From Sphingobium sp. AS12 (GTDB lineage Bacteria > Pseudomonadota > Alphaproteobacteria > Sphingomonadales > Sphingomonadaceae), in assembly GCF_019097845.1 (NCBI RefSeq), contig NZ_JAHRGM010000035.1, positions 186,001 through 250,000 of the forward strand: 64,000 nt of DNA, read 5' to 3'. Below are positions 1 to 7,499 of the stretch, piece by piece. The notes under the pieces are model-generated. The model did no database searches and was not told the origin of the DNA. It was given only the letters and a program-made list of their open reading frames with translations. Both the position numbers and the translations under genes were made by a program. Numbering within the stretch: the first letter of the stretch is position 1; every line of letters starts with the position of its first letter.

Positions 1-1729
1 GCGACTGGCGCAGCGCCCAGCGGTTGTAGAGATGGCCGATCACCGCGCCGACCGGGATCAGCAGGGTGAGCGCCATCGGCAGATAGATGCCCATGCCGAC
101 CGCCAGCGGCGGCAGGCGCAGCTTGCCCGCCTTGCCCAGCAGTTCATCGACCAGCACCACGACCGCGCCGATGCCAGCACCGATGCCGATCAGCCCCCAG
201 TCGAGATCGCCGCCCAGCACGCCCTTGGCCAGCGCAGAGATGAGCGCGGCCTGCGGGGCGGGCAGGGCGTTGGGTCCGGCACCCGGCGCGCCAGCAAAAC
301 CGAAGGCGCTATTGAGCAGGTCCAGCACCGGCGGGATCACCAGCGCGCCGAACAGCACGCCCAGGATCAGCGCGATCTGCTGCTTCCACGGGGTCGCACC
401 GACCAGCTGGCCGGTTTTAAGGTCCTGGAGATTGTCGTTGGAAATGGTGGCGATGCCGAACACGATGGCGGTGGTGAACAGCGCATAGGCGACCAGTGCC
501 TGACTGCGATCCGGGTCGCCGCCCGATCCGTAAATCGCCGCCAGCATGAGCGACGCGCCCAGTACGGCGAGGATGCCGACGCCCGAAATCGGGCTGTTCG
601 ACGCGCCGATCAGGCCCGCCATATAGCCGCAGACCGATGCGATGACGATGCCCGCAACCAGCACATAGGCGAGCGTCAGCGCGATCACCGGAATGGGATT
701 GGCTGCGATCGGGCCGCCCTGTGCGAAAATCCAGAGCAGCACGCCGATCGGCAGCATCGACGCGACGATGGTGCCGCCAACAATGCCGATCGGCAGATCG
801 CGCTCGGTCAGTTCGAGCAGACCCGCATTGCCCGCCTTGCGCGTGGCGTTGGCGACGAGGGCCGAGCGGATGCCGCTGACGATCGGGCCGAGAATTTTGA
901 GCAGGGTCCAGATTGCCGCGACGCCGATCGTGCCTGCGCCGATGAAGCGCGCCTTCATGCGGAAGGTGGTGCCGACCAGCTCAGCCAGGTCAGCCCCCGC
1001 AGGGACCGGCGTGGTCAGATAGGGGACGATGCCGACCCAGCTGATCAGCAGGCCCACGAACATCGCAACGCCAACCGACAGGCCGACCAGATGACCCACG
1101 CCGATCAGCGCCATGGAGAAGCTGGTCGACATCGACGTCGCGCCCGCGCCTAATTTGAAGAAGGTGGCGGCTTCCTCGGCCAGCAGCTTGGTCTTGGCGA
1201 TAATGGAGAAGGCGGCGGCGGCGAGCGCGCTCAGCAGGATGGCGGACAGGCCGCGCTTATTCTCTTCTTCGCCCAGGCGCGATCCCGCCCCGACTTTCAG
1301 CACTTCGGCGGCAGCGACGCCTTCGGGATAGGGCAGGTCGGATCCGGTAACGAGCGCGCGGCGCAGCGGCACCGAATACATGACCCCCAATATGCCGCCC
1401 AGCGCGATGGTGCAGGCGGAAAGCCAGTAGGGGAAGCCCTGCCACCAGCCGATGATGACGAGGCCGGGCAGCACGAAGATGATCGCGGACAAGGTGCCCG
1501 CTGCCGATGCGATGGTCTGGACGATATTATTTTCCAGAATCGTGCCGGTGGCAAACAGCCGCAGCACCGCCATGGAGATGACCGCGGCGGGAATCGAGGT
1601 CGCGAAGGTCAGGCCGATCTTGAGGCCCAGATAGACGTTGGCGGCGGTGAAGATCAGGGTGATGAGCGCGCCGAGGATGACCCCGCGCAGCGTCAGTTCG
1701 GCCATCGCGCTGGCCTGTGCCTTCTCCAT
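1..1729 (-). CDS. OPT family oligopeptide transporter (partial, C-terminus outside window)
   Basis: I translated this frame myself. It starts at an ATG at 1729 (MEKAQASAMAELTLRG) and stays open to the window edge, giving about 576 codons. It is a polytopic inner-membrane protein with many hydrophobic segments. Near the N-terminus it has the NVYLGLKIG stretch followed by GWWQGFPYW, and later SNDNLQDLKTGQLVGATPWK, all typical of bacterial OPT/YSL-like oligopeptide transporters. The family imports peptides or metal-chelate compounds; the substrate here is unknown. The C-terminal end is missing because the window begins inside the gene. Confidence 0.85.
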   Translation of the reverse strand, partial: MEKAQASAMAELTLRGVILGALITLIFTAANVYLGLKIGLTFATSIPAAVISMAVLRLFATGTILENNIVQTIASAAGTLSAIIFVLPGLVIIGWWQGFPYWLSACTIALGGILGVMYSVPLRRALVTGSDLPYPEGVAAAEVLKVGAGSRLGEEENKRGLSAILLSALAAAAFSIIAKTKLLAEEAATFFKLGAGATSMSTSFSMALIGVGHLVGLSVGVAMFVGLLISWVGIVPYLTTPVPAGADLAELVGTTFRMKARFIGAGTIGVAAIWTLLKILGPIVSGIRSALVANATRKAGNAGLLELTERDLPIGIVGGTIVASMLPIGVLLWIFAQGGPIAANPIPVIALTLAYVLVAGIVIASVCGYMAGLIGASNSPISGVGILAVLGASLMLAAIYGSGGDPDRSQALVAYALFTTAIVFGIATISNDNLQDLKTGQLVGATPWKQQIALILGVLFGALVIPPVLDLLNSAFGFAGAPGAGPNALPAPQAALISALAKGVLGGDLDWGLIGIGAGIGAVVVLVDELLGKAGKLRLPPLAVGMGIYLPMALTLLIPVGAVIGHLYNRWALRQS

Positions 1730-1823
1730 TGTCACCCTGAATCCCCTTGGCTTGGCGCTTGTCGTTGGAACTTGTAATAATGTTGCTTGGTTTTGGATCA
1801 ATCGGAAAGTGCGATCGGGCGGT

Positions 1824-2603
1824 TTATGACGCCTTTCTTGTCGCGCCCGCACCAGGCGCGACGCGATCGAGCCAATTGTCGATCAGCTGTGTCCAGCGCT
1901 GATAGCCCCGTGGGTTCATGTGCAGCCCGTCGGGGCGAAAAAGCGACGCGTCGGGCAGGCCGTCGCGCGCCAGCAGCACGCTGCCGACATCAAGATAGGT
2001 GAAGCGATCCGCCCCGGCGCGCTCGGCAATCGCCTGGTTGACCGCCGCCATTTTGGGCCACAGCGTCCAGCGGATCGGGCTGGGCTTCAAAGACAGGAAA
2101 GCGATCGGCGCGCGGGGATAATCGGTGCGCAGCCGCTTGAGCAGGGTCAATATATCGTCGGCCACCTTGTCGGGACTCGCGCCTGCGGCCAGATCATTTT
2201 CGCCGACATAGATGACGATCGTGCGAGGCTGGATCGGCGGCAGCAGGCGGCGATAATGGCGCAGCACATCGGGCGTGCTGGCCCCGCCAAAGCCGCGATT
2301 GACGGTGGGAATGTCGGTAAAGCTGGCCGCTATGTCCCACAGGCGGATGCTGCTACTGCCCAGGAACAGGGTCGCGCCGTCCACTGGCGGGCTGGCGGCA
2401 TTGGCTTTGGCAAAGGCCTCAATTTCCCGTGCGAAGGGGAAGGCCGGGTCGGCATTGGGCGGCCGGTCCTGCGCCTGCGCGCCGCCCACGCCGGGCAGCG
2501 CGAGCGCCAGCAGCAGGGCTGCGATCGCCCTAGTGGGGTGGAATTGAAATTCGCCTGCTTTTGCGGCAGGTGCCGGATCGAATTTCAATTCCATAAACCC
2601 CAC
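1824..2603 (-). CDS. Secreted GDSL/SGNH-family esterase
   Basis: A 259-residue hydrolase of the GDSL/SGNH type. The catalytic serine block is LFLGSSSIRLWD, the glycine block is RGFGGAST, the block III motif is YVGENDLAAG, and the block V Asp-His pair is in DGLHMNPRGY. A hydrophobic stretch AIAALLLALALPGVGG followed by AQAQ looks like a Sec signal peptide, so the enzyme is probably periplasmic. The first ~25 residues are encoded inside a palindromic repeat (2530-2606), so the annotated ATG at 2603 is provided by that repeat and the native start may have been lost or replaced. Natural substrate unknown. Confidence 0.85.
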   Translation of the reverse strand: MGFMELKFDPAPAAKAGEFQFHPTRAIAALLLALALPGVGGAQAQDRPPNADPAFPFAREIEAFAKANAASPPVDGATLFLGSSSIRLWDIAASFTDIPTVNRGFGGASTPDVLRHYRRLLPPIQPRTIVIYVGENDLAAGASPDKVADDILTLLKRLRTDYPRAPIAFLSLKPSPIRWTLWPKMAAVNQAIAERAGADRFTYLDVGSVLLARDGLPDASLFRPDGLHMNPRGYQRWTQLIDNWLDRVAPGAGATRKAS

Positions 2604-2606
2604 TAG
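2530..2606. repeat. Palindromic CTAGTG-ended element, copy 1 (77 bp)
   Basis: Outer arms CTAGTGGGGT (2530-2539) and ACCCCACTAG (2597-2606) pair perfectly. Inner arms of 14 bp (2540-2553 with 2579-2592) also pair perfectly. A 4-base bulge (2593-2596) interrupts only the right side. A CCTGC/GCAGG hairpin tips the structure. It overlaps the 5' end of the GDSL esterase gene. It shares this architecture with copy 2 just downstream, in mirror orientation. Confidence 0.85.
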
Positions 2607-2618
2607 AGTCAGATACTT

Positions 2619-2694
2619 CTAGTGACCCTTTTGAATCTGAAGTCCGCTCAGACCTTTACTCAAAATGTGGCAGACTTCAGATTCGGGTCACTAG
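2619..2694. repeat. Palindromic CTAGTG-ended element, copy 2 (76 bp)
   Basis: Outer arms CTAGTGACCC (2619-2628) and GGGTCACTAG (2685-2694) pair perfectly, as do inner arms GAATCTGAAGTC (2633-2644) and GACTTCAGATTC (2673-2684). A 4-base TTTT bulge (2629-2632) lies on the left side, the mirror image of copy 1. The last CTAG supplies the TAG stop codon of hspQ. Only 12 bases separate the two copies. Confidence 0.85.
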
Positions 2695-3062
2695 TGGCGA
2701 TGGAGCGGGCGCAGGCGATATTTGCCGTCCGCATAGGCACCGAACATGCCGGTAATGGCGGGATGATCGACCGGCTCGTCGCTGTCGTCGGTGACCAGAT
2801 TCTGCTGGCTGACATAGGCGACATAGCTGGATTCGCCATTTTCGGCGAGCAGATGGTAGAAGGGCTGTTCCTTGTCCGGTCGCGCATGTTCGGGGATGGC
2901 GTCATACCATTCCTCGCTATTGGCGAACACCGGATCGATATCGAACACGACGCCGCGAAAGCCGAACAGGCGGTGTTTGACGACGTCGCCAATGCTGAAG
3001 CGGGCATGGACAATCGGCGGGGCGGTGACGCCAGTGCCGAAAATCTGAATCGTGTCTCTCAT
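2691..3062 (-). CDS. hspQ: Heat shock protein HspQ (YccV-like hemimethylated-DNA-binding fold)
   Basis: A 123-residue protein matching the HspQ/YccV family: FSIGDVVKHRLFGFRGVVFDIDP near residue 22, EEWYDAIPE in the middle, then DKEQPFYHLLAE and SYVAYVSQQNL. In Escherichia coli HspQ is a Lon substrate-specificity enhancer, and the fold was first described as binding hemimethylated oriC DNA; which role holds here is inference. The last codons run into a palindromic element whose CTAG end provides the stop, so the native C-terminus (ending PLHRH) may have been altered by that insertion. Confidence 0.9.
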   Translation of the reverse strand: MRDTIQIFGTGVTAPPIVHARFSIGDVVKHRLFGFRGVVFDIDPVFANSEEWYDAIPEHARPDKEQPFYHLLAENGESSYVAYVSQQNLVTDDSDEPVDHPAITGMFGAYADGKYRLRPLHRH

Positions 3063-3210
3063 ATGTCCAATTTAGGACTGTTCGCCTGTCACACAAGAAA
3101 AATACCGACAAGGCTGCTTGGCAAGGCGGGAATCATTCGCTAATGGCCGCGCTCGACCCGGTTGGGACGGGCTTTTCCTATGCGAAAAGCCGCATGTCCC
3201 GGCCTTCTGC

Positions 3211-3300
<90 letters not shown>

Positions 3301-3358
3301 GTTTCCTATCAAGCCATTGCTGCAAGGGGAATATTGCACGATAGGGATGATGGTCCCC

Positions 3359-4012
3359 ATGTCGTCGCTCCCCATCCTCTACAGCTTCCGCCGCTGCCCC
3401 TATGCGATCCGCGCGCGGCTGGCTTTGCTGGTGAGCGGGCAGGCGGTCCTGCTGCGCGAAGTCGTGTTGCGCGACAAGCCGGATGCGCTGCGGCAGGCAT
3501 CGCCCAAGGCGACAGTGCCGGTGCTGGTGTTGCCCGACGGGCAGGTGATCGATCAGAGTCTGGACATCATGCGCTGGGCGCTGGGCCGGTCCGACCCGGA
3601 GGGGTGGCTGATGCGCGACGATGCCGGACTGGTCGCGGCCAATGACGGCCCGTTCAAGGCGCATCTGGACCGCACCAAATATCCCGACCGCCATGGCAGC
3701 GATCCGGCGGTCCATCGCGCCGTGGCGCTTGACTGGTTGCATAGGCTCGACCGGCGATTGGGCGGCAGCGACCAGCTATGCGGTGCGACGCGGGGGCTGG
3801 CCGACATGGCGATTGTCCCCTTCGTTCGCCAGTTTGCGTCGATCGACCCGGCCTGGTTTACGGCGCAGGCGCTGCCCCATTTGCGCCGCTGGCTCGACGG
3901 CCATTTGCAAAGCCCCCTGTTCGCCGCCGCCATGCTGCGCATCGCGCCTTGGCGCGAAGGCGACGCGCCGGTGGTTTTTGCGCCCGCAAAGGAAGCGCCC
4001 GGCGATTTCTGA
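3359..4012 (+). CDS. Glutathione S-transferase-like protein
   Basis: About 217 residues from the preferred ATG at 3359 (MSSLPILYSF). The N-terminal half is a thioredoxin-like GST domain with FRRCPYAIRARLAL, where the cysteine occupies the usual active-site position, and the ATVPVLVLPDGQVIDQS segment that forms the glutathione-binding cis-proline region. The C-terminal half is the helical GST domain. The open frame extends upstream to 3317 and an ATG at 3347 is an alternative start; the Shine-Dalgarno sequences are weak for all of them. It lies 59 bases after tRNA-Ser. Substrate unknown. Confidence 0.8.
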   Translation: MSSLPILYSFRRCPYAIRARLALLVSGQAVLLREVVLRDKPDALRQASPKATVPVLVLPDGQVIDQSLDIMRWALGRSDPEGWLMRDDAGLVAANDGPFKAHLDRTKYPDRHGSDPAVHRAVALDWLHRLDRRLGGSDQLCGATRGLADMAIVPFVRQFASIDPAWFTAQALPHLRRWLDGHLQSPLFAAAMLRIAPWREGDAPVVFAPAKEAPGDF

Positions 4013-4056
4013 CTTTTACGCGAAATATTTGCAGATAATTCGGATAAAACCCTAAC

Positions 4057-4076
4057 TGCTGGCAAAATATTCAGCA
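4057..4076. promoter_or_regulatory. Inverted repeat, possible activator site upstream of sigma-54 promoter
   Basis: TGCTG (4057-4061) and CAGCA (4072-4076) form an inverted repeat with a 10-base AT-rich centre. It sits about 65 bases upstream of the -24 element at 4130, the usual distance for an enhancer-binding-protein site. Its identity as such is inference. Confidence 0.4.
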
Positions 4077-4128
4077 CGCTTTAATAAAATGCCGTAAAAA
4101 ACCTCGTTTTTCCGGGATTTTTTCAAAC

Positions 4129-4144
4129 TGGCACGCCTCCTGCA
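4129..4144 (+). promoter_or_regulatory. Sigma-54-type -24/-12 promoter
   Basis: TGGCACGCCTCCTGCA has the invariant GG (4130-4131) and GC (4142-4143) at the correct 10-base spacing. It differs at only two positions from the promoter upstream of glnK at 49713-49728. The predicted transcript starts near 4154, about 50 bases before the small secreted protein gene. Confidence 0.65.
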
Positions 4145-4203
4145 AAGCTGTTGGCATGATCCAAAACGGATCGCCAATCATTGTTCAGGGAAGGACATTT
4201 ATC

Positions 4204-4464
4204 ATGAAGACCATCGCTTTCGCCGCCGCCGTTGTCGCCGCCACCCTCGCCGTTTCGGCTGCCAGCACACCGGCTTTCGCTGAGGCGCATGGCAGCTTTG
4301 GCAAGGCCAAGGTGACCTATGACGCCAAGACCGACCGCTATTGCTTCCGCGAAACCGTGACCGGTTCGCTGGTCCCCGTGACCCAGTGCCAGTCGAAGGC
4401 CGAATGGGCGCGCAACGGCCTGACCATCAGCCGCAAGTCGAGCGTCCAACTGGCCCAGCGCTGA
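4204..4464 (+). CDS. Small secreted protein of unknown function
   Basis: An 86-residue protein starting MKTIAFAAAVV behind an AGGGAAGGAC ribosome binding site. Residues 1 to about 28 form a Sec signal peptide, with probable cleavage after PAFA. The mature part is about 60 residues, basic, with two cysteines (in RYCFRE and TQCQSK) that could form a disulfide. I do not recognise the family; similar short signal-peptide proteins with paired cysteines are common in sphingomonads. A sigma-54-type promoter lies directly upstream, suggesting regulated expression. It is followed by two strong hairpins. Confidence 0.8.
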   Translation: MKTIAFAAAVVAATLAVSAASTPAFAEAHGSFGKAKVTYDAKTDRYCFRETVTGSLVPVTQCQSKAEWARNGLTISRKSSVQLAQR

Positions 4465-4478
4465 TGCTATCGCAGGCA

Positions 4479-4542
4479 CCCGCTCCCGGGGAGCGGGCCC
4501 TGCCCGTAATGGAGACGGGTGGCCGGTCCTGCCAGACCGGCC
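4479..4542. terminator. Two hairpins between convergent genes
   Basis: CCCGCTCC/GGAGCGGG (4479-4497) and GGCCGGTC/GACCGGCC (4521-4542) are perfect stems with short loops. They lie between the stop of the small secreted gene and the stop of the convergent kdpE-like gene. No U-tract follows either, so they may end transcription inefficiently or by another route. Confidence 0.5.
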
Positions 4543-4578
4543 TGACCCGATTCCGGCGACCATCGCCTCCGATACCCA

Positions 4579-5280
4579 TTATGCCCCAATATCCGTCAGT
4601 TTCAGGCGATAGCCGATCCCCGGTTCGTTGCAGATGATCTGCGGTCGTTGCGGGTCTGCCTCCAGCTTCTGTCGCAGGGTGCGGACCAAAACGCGCAGAT
4701 ATTCGACATGATGGGCATATTCGTTGGGCCAGACCTGATCCATGATCTGCTTGTGGGTGATCACCCGGCCGGGAAAGCGGGCCAACTGGGCCAGCACCCC
4801 ATATTCCTTGGGCGTCAGATGGATTTCCTGTCCGTCGCGCGTCACGACATGGGCCAGCAGGTCGATGACGATATTACCGGCCTGCAACTGCGCCGCGCCG
4901 CCTTCGCGGGCCACCCGGTTGCGCAGCGCCACCCGCACCCGCGCCAGCAGTTCATCGGTGTCGAACGGCTTGGTCAGATAATCGTCCGCGCCAAGATCGA
5001 GCGCCGCGACCTTCTCGTCCGTGCCGTCGCGCGCCGACAGGATGATCAGTGTCGTGTCCGTCTCCTTCTTGATTAGCGGCACCAGTTCCAGCCCATCGCG
5101 ATCGGGCAGGCCGAGATCCAGGAGGGTTATCGCAGGACGCACCCGGCGCAACGCCTCCATCCCCTCCCGCGCGGTCGCGGCTTCCACCGTGTCATAATCC
5201 GCGCGGGTCAACGCGGCCTGGACCAGGCGGCGGATCTGCGGTTCGTCGTCGATGATGAGCAGGCAGTGGCGCAGGGTCAT
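4579..5280 (-). CDS. kdpE: KdpE-like OmpR-family response regulator (orphan)
   Basis: A 233-residue response regulator. Receiver domain residues 1 to about 120: acidic pocket LLIIDDEPQ, phosphoacceptor Asp in TLLDLGLPDRDG, conserved Thr/Ser in ILSARDG and Lys in YLTKPFD. C-terminal winged-helix DNA-binding domain with LTPKEYGVLAQLARFPGRV and RQKLEADPQRPQIICNEPG, a pattern closest to KdpE, the regulator of the KdpFABC potassium pump. Its ATG overlaps the stop of a kdpD remnant by ATGA, as in intact kdpDE operons. No kdpFABC genes and no full kinase are visible here, so it may be unphosphorylated, cross-activated or vestigial. Confidence 0.85.
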   Translation of the reverse strand: MTLRHCLLIIDDEPQIRRLVQAALTRADYDTVEAATAREGMEALRRVRPAITLLDLGLPDRDGLELVPLIKKETDTTLIILSARDGTDEKVAALDLGADDYLTKPFDTDELLARVRVALRNRVAREGGAAQLQAGNIVIDLLAHVVTRDGQEIHLTPKEYGVLAQLARFPGRVITHKQIMDQVWPNEYAHHVEYLRVLVRTLRQKLEADPQRPQIICNEPGIGYRLKLTDIGA

Positions 5281-5450
5281 GGATGGTTTCCGTCAACGGG
5301 GGGATCGGACAGGATGAGCGGCTGGGGCAGTGTCAGGGTGAAGCAGGCACCAACCGGATCGGTCAAGGCCGGATCTGTCATTGTGCGTGCTGCAACGCTC
5401 ATGCCTATGACTTGGGGGAACGCCTCGACGATGGCATGGCCGCGGCGCAC
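5277..5450 (-). pseudogene. kdpD: 3' remnant of a kdpD-like sensor kinase gene
   Basis: The last ~55 codons of this frame read AIVEAFPQVIG, then SVAART, then GACFTLTLPQP, matching the end of a histidine-kinase ATPase domain (the part after the G2 box). The stop TGA overlaps the ATG of the kdpE-like gene by ATGA, the normal kdpD-kdpE junction. Upstream of about 5450 the frame has no kinase similarity: there is no dimerisation/phosphoacceptor domain, no N or G1 box and no Usp or transmembrane region. The kinase gene therefore appears deleted, leaving only its 3' end. Confidence 0.7.
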
Positions 5451-5550
5451 CTCTGCACAAAAGCATTTCTGTCCTGCTCCCCAGCATTGCTTGAGCGACG
5501 TTTGTCTATAGGATCGATAGATAAGCTGCATGAGTCGGCGCGGAGGATGC

Positions 5551-5721
5551 ATGATCGAACGGCAGGGACAGGATGGGCGCTTTGCCCGGTTGCGGGCGCG
5601 ACTGGCGCAGGCGCTGTTGCGCGAACCCACTGTGGTTCTGCTGGAACGGGACGCTGACGCCTTCATGTTGGGGCGCGGTCAGGGCGACCGGACCGGCCAA
5701 CCGTTTGAAGCGATCCGCTGA
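5551..5721 (+). CDS. Possible small protein, 56 residues
   Basis: An ATG at 5551 follows GGAGG and opens a short frame (starts MIERQGQDGRFARLRARLAQ) whose third codon positions are mostly G or C, as in real genes of this genome. It is rich in Arg, Leu and Gln and has no signal peptide or known motif. It lies in the 500-base stretch left between the kinase remnant and the nitroreductase gene. It could equally be chance or deletion debris. Confidence 0.3.
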   Translation: MIERQGQDGRFARLRARLAQALLREPTVVLLERDADAFMLGRGQGDRTGQPFEAIR

Positions 5722-5787
5722 CCCCTTCGCAACCGCAATATCCACCCTATATTGCGCCGGTCTTTCACGTTCATGCAAGGAGCCTTC

Positions 5788-6381
5788 ATGGCCACGAACC
5801 CCCGCATCGTGACCCGCGCGGTCGATCCGCTGTTTCTGGAACGCTGGTCGCCACGCGCTTTTGACAGCTCGCCAATCCCGCAGGCGGACCTTGACACGCT
5901 GTTCGATGCGGCCCGCTGGGCGCCGTCGGCATTTAATTATCAGCCCTGGCGGTTTCTCTATGCCCATCGCGACAGCGCGGACTGGAGCCGGTTTCTGGGC
6001 GTCCTGCTGCCATTCAACCAGAGCTGGGTGCAACATGCCGGCGCGCTGGTCTATGTCCTGTCCGACACGCTGACTGCCGCGCCGGGATCGGATGATTTCA
6101 AGCCGTCGCACAGCCACAGTTTCGATGCAGGCGCTGCCTGGGCCTTGCTGGCGCTGCAGGCGACCCGGCTGGGCTATCATACCCATGCGATGAGCGGGGT
6201 CGATTTCGACGCCGCCCGCACCGAACTGGCCGTGCCGGGCCGTTTCCGTATCGAGGCGGCAGTGGCGATCGGGCGGATGGGCGACAAGTCGGTGCTGCCC
6301 GAAGCCTTGCAGGCGCGCGAAGTGCCAAGCGATCGCAAGGATATCGGAGCGTTCGCCCGACCGGGCAATTTCGTGGATTAA
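5788..6381 (+). CDS. Nitroreductase family protein
   Basis: A 197-residue FMN-dependent nitroreductase-fold protein. The ATG at 5788 (MATNPRIVTRAVDP) is preceded by AAGGAG. Family signatures are RWSPRAFDSSPIPQ near the N-terminus (FMN-binding Arg/Ser), DAARWAPSAFNYQPWRFL, and AAWALLALQATRLGYHTH. Such enzymes reduce nitro groups, quinones or similar acceptors with NAD(P)H in the cytoplasm; the physiological substrate cannot be told from sequence. The gene is followed directly by a small hairpin and a large palindromic repeat. Confidence 0.88.
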   Translation: MATNPRIVTRAVDPLFLERWSPRAFDSSPIPQADLDTLFDAARWAPSAFNYQPWRFLYAHRDSADWSRFLGVLLPFNQSWVQHAGALVYVLSDTLTAAPGSDDFKPSHSHSFDAGAAWALLALQATRLGYHTHAMSGVDFDAARTELAVPGRFRIEAAVAIGRMGDKSVLPEALQAREVPSDRKDIGAFARPGNFVD

Positions 6382-6390
6382 GTTTTTTTG

Positions 6391-6412
6391 AGAATGTGCC
6401 TTTGCACATTCT
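6391..6412. terminator. Hairpin after nitroreductase gene
   Basis: AGAATGTGC (6391-6399) pairs perfectly with GCACATTCT (6404-6412). A run of seven T bases (6383-6389) precedes it on the plus strand. Confidence 0.5.
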
Positions 6413-6413
6413 G

Positions 6414-6493
6414 CCGCACCGGCCCGCTCCCCCACCCGGCCACCCACAATATACTGCCGTTGGGTGGCCGGGTGAGGGAGCGGGCCGGTGCGG
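6414..6493. repeat. Large palindromic repeat, family A copy 1
   Basis: Two 33-base arms (6414-6446 and 6461-6493) pair with one mismatch around a 14-base loop. The arms begin CCGCACCGGCCCGCTCC. A near-identical copy lies at 21578-21657. It separates the convergent nitroreductase and flavoprotein genes. Confidence 0.9.
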
Positions 6494-6503
6494 TTCTAAA
6501 ACC

Positions 6504-7469
6504 TCAACCGGACTCGGCGAGCGGGAGCGTCATATCCTGCGCGACCCGTGCGCCGAGCATCCGGCCGGACAGCCAGGCCAGTTCCACGCGCGGCCCCAGC
6601 AGCCAGTCGCCGCACGCGCCCAGCCGGATATGATCGTTCCAAAGCGCGCCATTGTCGGTGCCGCGCGTCATGGCAAAGCGCCAGCGATGCGCGGTCAGGT
6701 GCGCCACGGGCGGTAATCCTGCGCCACCAGTCATTTGCCCCAGCGCATCGAGCAGCAGCGGACCGATGACGTGCGGACTTTCTTCCAGACGCGCCGCCGA
6801 CCAGGCACCATTGGCCTGCACAACCCAGGCTTCCGGGCCGTCGCGGCCCGGCTTTGCGCTGTTGCGCGCCGCCCATGACAGGATGCCGCCGCCGCTGACA
6901 TGATCGACCGGCAGGTCGACCGGCTCATCAAAGGCGATCATTGCGGTCCAGCAGGGTTGCGAGCGGGCCGTCATCGCCACCCGCGCCATCGCCAGATCAT
7001 GCAGGCCCAATATGGATGCGGCCTGTTCGGACGGCAGCGCGACGATCGCGGCGTCAAACGGCCCTTCCATGCCCGTATCCAGCCGCACCCACCAGCCCGC
7101 CGAGTCGCGTTGCAGGCCATGGACATGATGCTGGAAATCGACCTGATGGGCTGTCGCCATATGGCGGATCGGCGCATTCATGGCCGGGTTGCCGATCCAG
7201 GCGTCGGCGCCGGCTTCGGGCCAGGGGACGACGACCCCGGCCGCAGCCCAGGCATCGACCTGATCACGGAACAGCGGATCGCGCACGGTAAAATATTGCG
7301 CGCCATGGTCGAAACTGGCGGTGCCAGCGGAGGTTTCCACCCGCCGGGTCGACATGCGCCCGCCCGGCCCGCGCCCCTTGTCGAACAGGCGCACGGCAAC
7401 GCCGTCCTCCGCCAGCCGGTCGGCGCAGGCCAGCCCTGCCATGCCCGCGCCTATGATCGCCAGCGTCAC
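6504..7469 (-). CDS. Renalase-like FAD-dependent oxidoreductase
   Basis: A 321-residue flavoprotein. The N-terminal Rossmann motif IIGAGMAGLACADRL binds the FAD ADP part, followed by FDKGRGPGGRMSTRR, the GG-R motif typical of the amine-oxidase/renalase group, and FDHGAQYFTVRD. The C-terminal FAD contact is in GACGDWLLGPRVELAWLSG. The family oxidises amines or isomeric dihydronicotinamides; the substrate here is not predictable. It lies 30 bases downstream of folE on the same strand and is likely co-transcribed with it. Confidence 0.85.
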   Translation of the reverse strand: MTLAIIGAGMAGLACADRLAEDGVAVRLFDKGRGPGGRMSTRRVETSAGTASFDHGAQYFTVRDPLFRDQVDAWAAAGVVVPWPEAGADAWIGNPAMNAPIRHMATAHQVDFQHHVHGLQRDSAGWWVRLDTGMEGPFDAAIVALPSEQAASILGLHDLAMARVAMTARSQPCWTAMIAFDEPVDLPVDHVSGGGILSWAARNSAKPGRDGPEAWVVQANGAWSAARLEESPHVIGPLLLDALGQMTGGAGLPPVAHLTAHRWRFAMTRGTDNGALWNDHIRLGACGDWLLGPRVELAWLSGRMLGARVAQDMTLPLAESG

Positions 7470-7499
7470 CCTGTCATGCCCCGTTTCAATAGCCCACCG

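Noticed and set aside
32..1153. Long plus-strand open frame of 373 codons rich in Arg, Asp and Gln
   Set aside because: It lies opposite the OPT transporter; composition is that of an antisense frame in GC-rich DNA and no family features appear.
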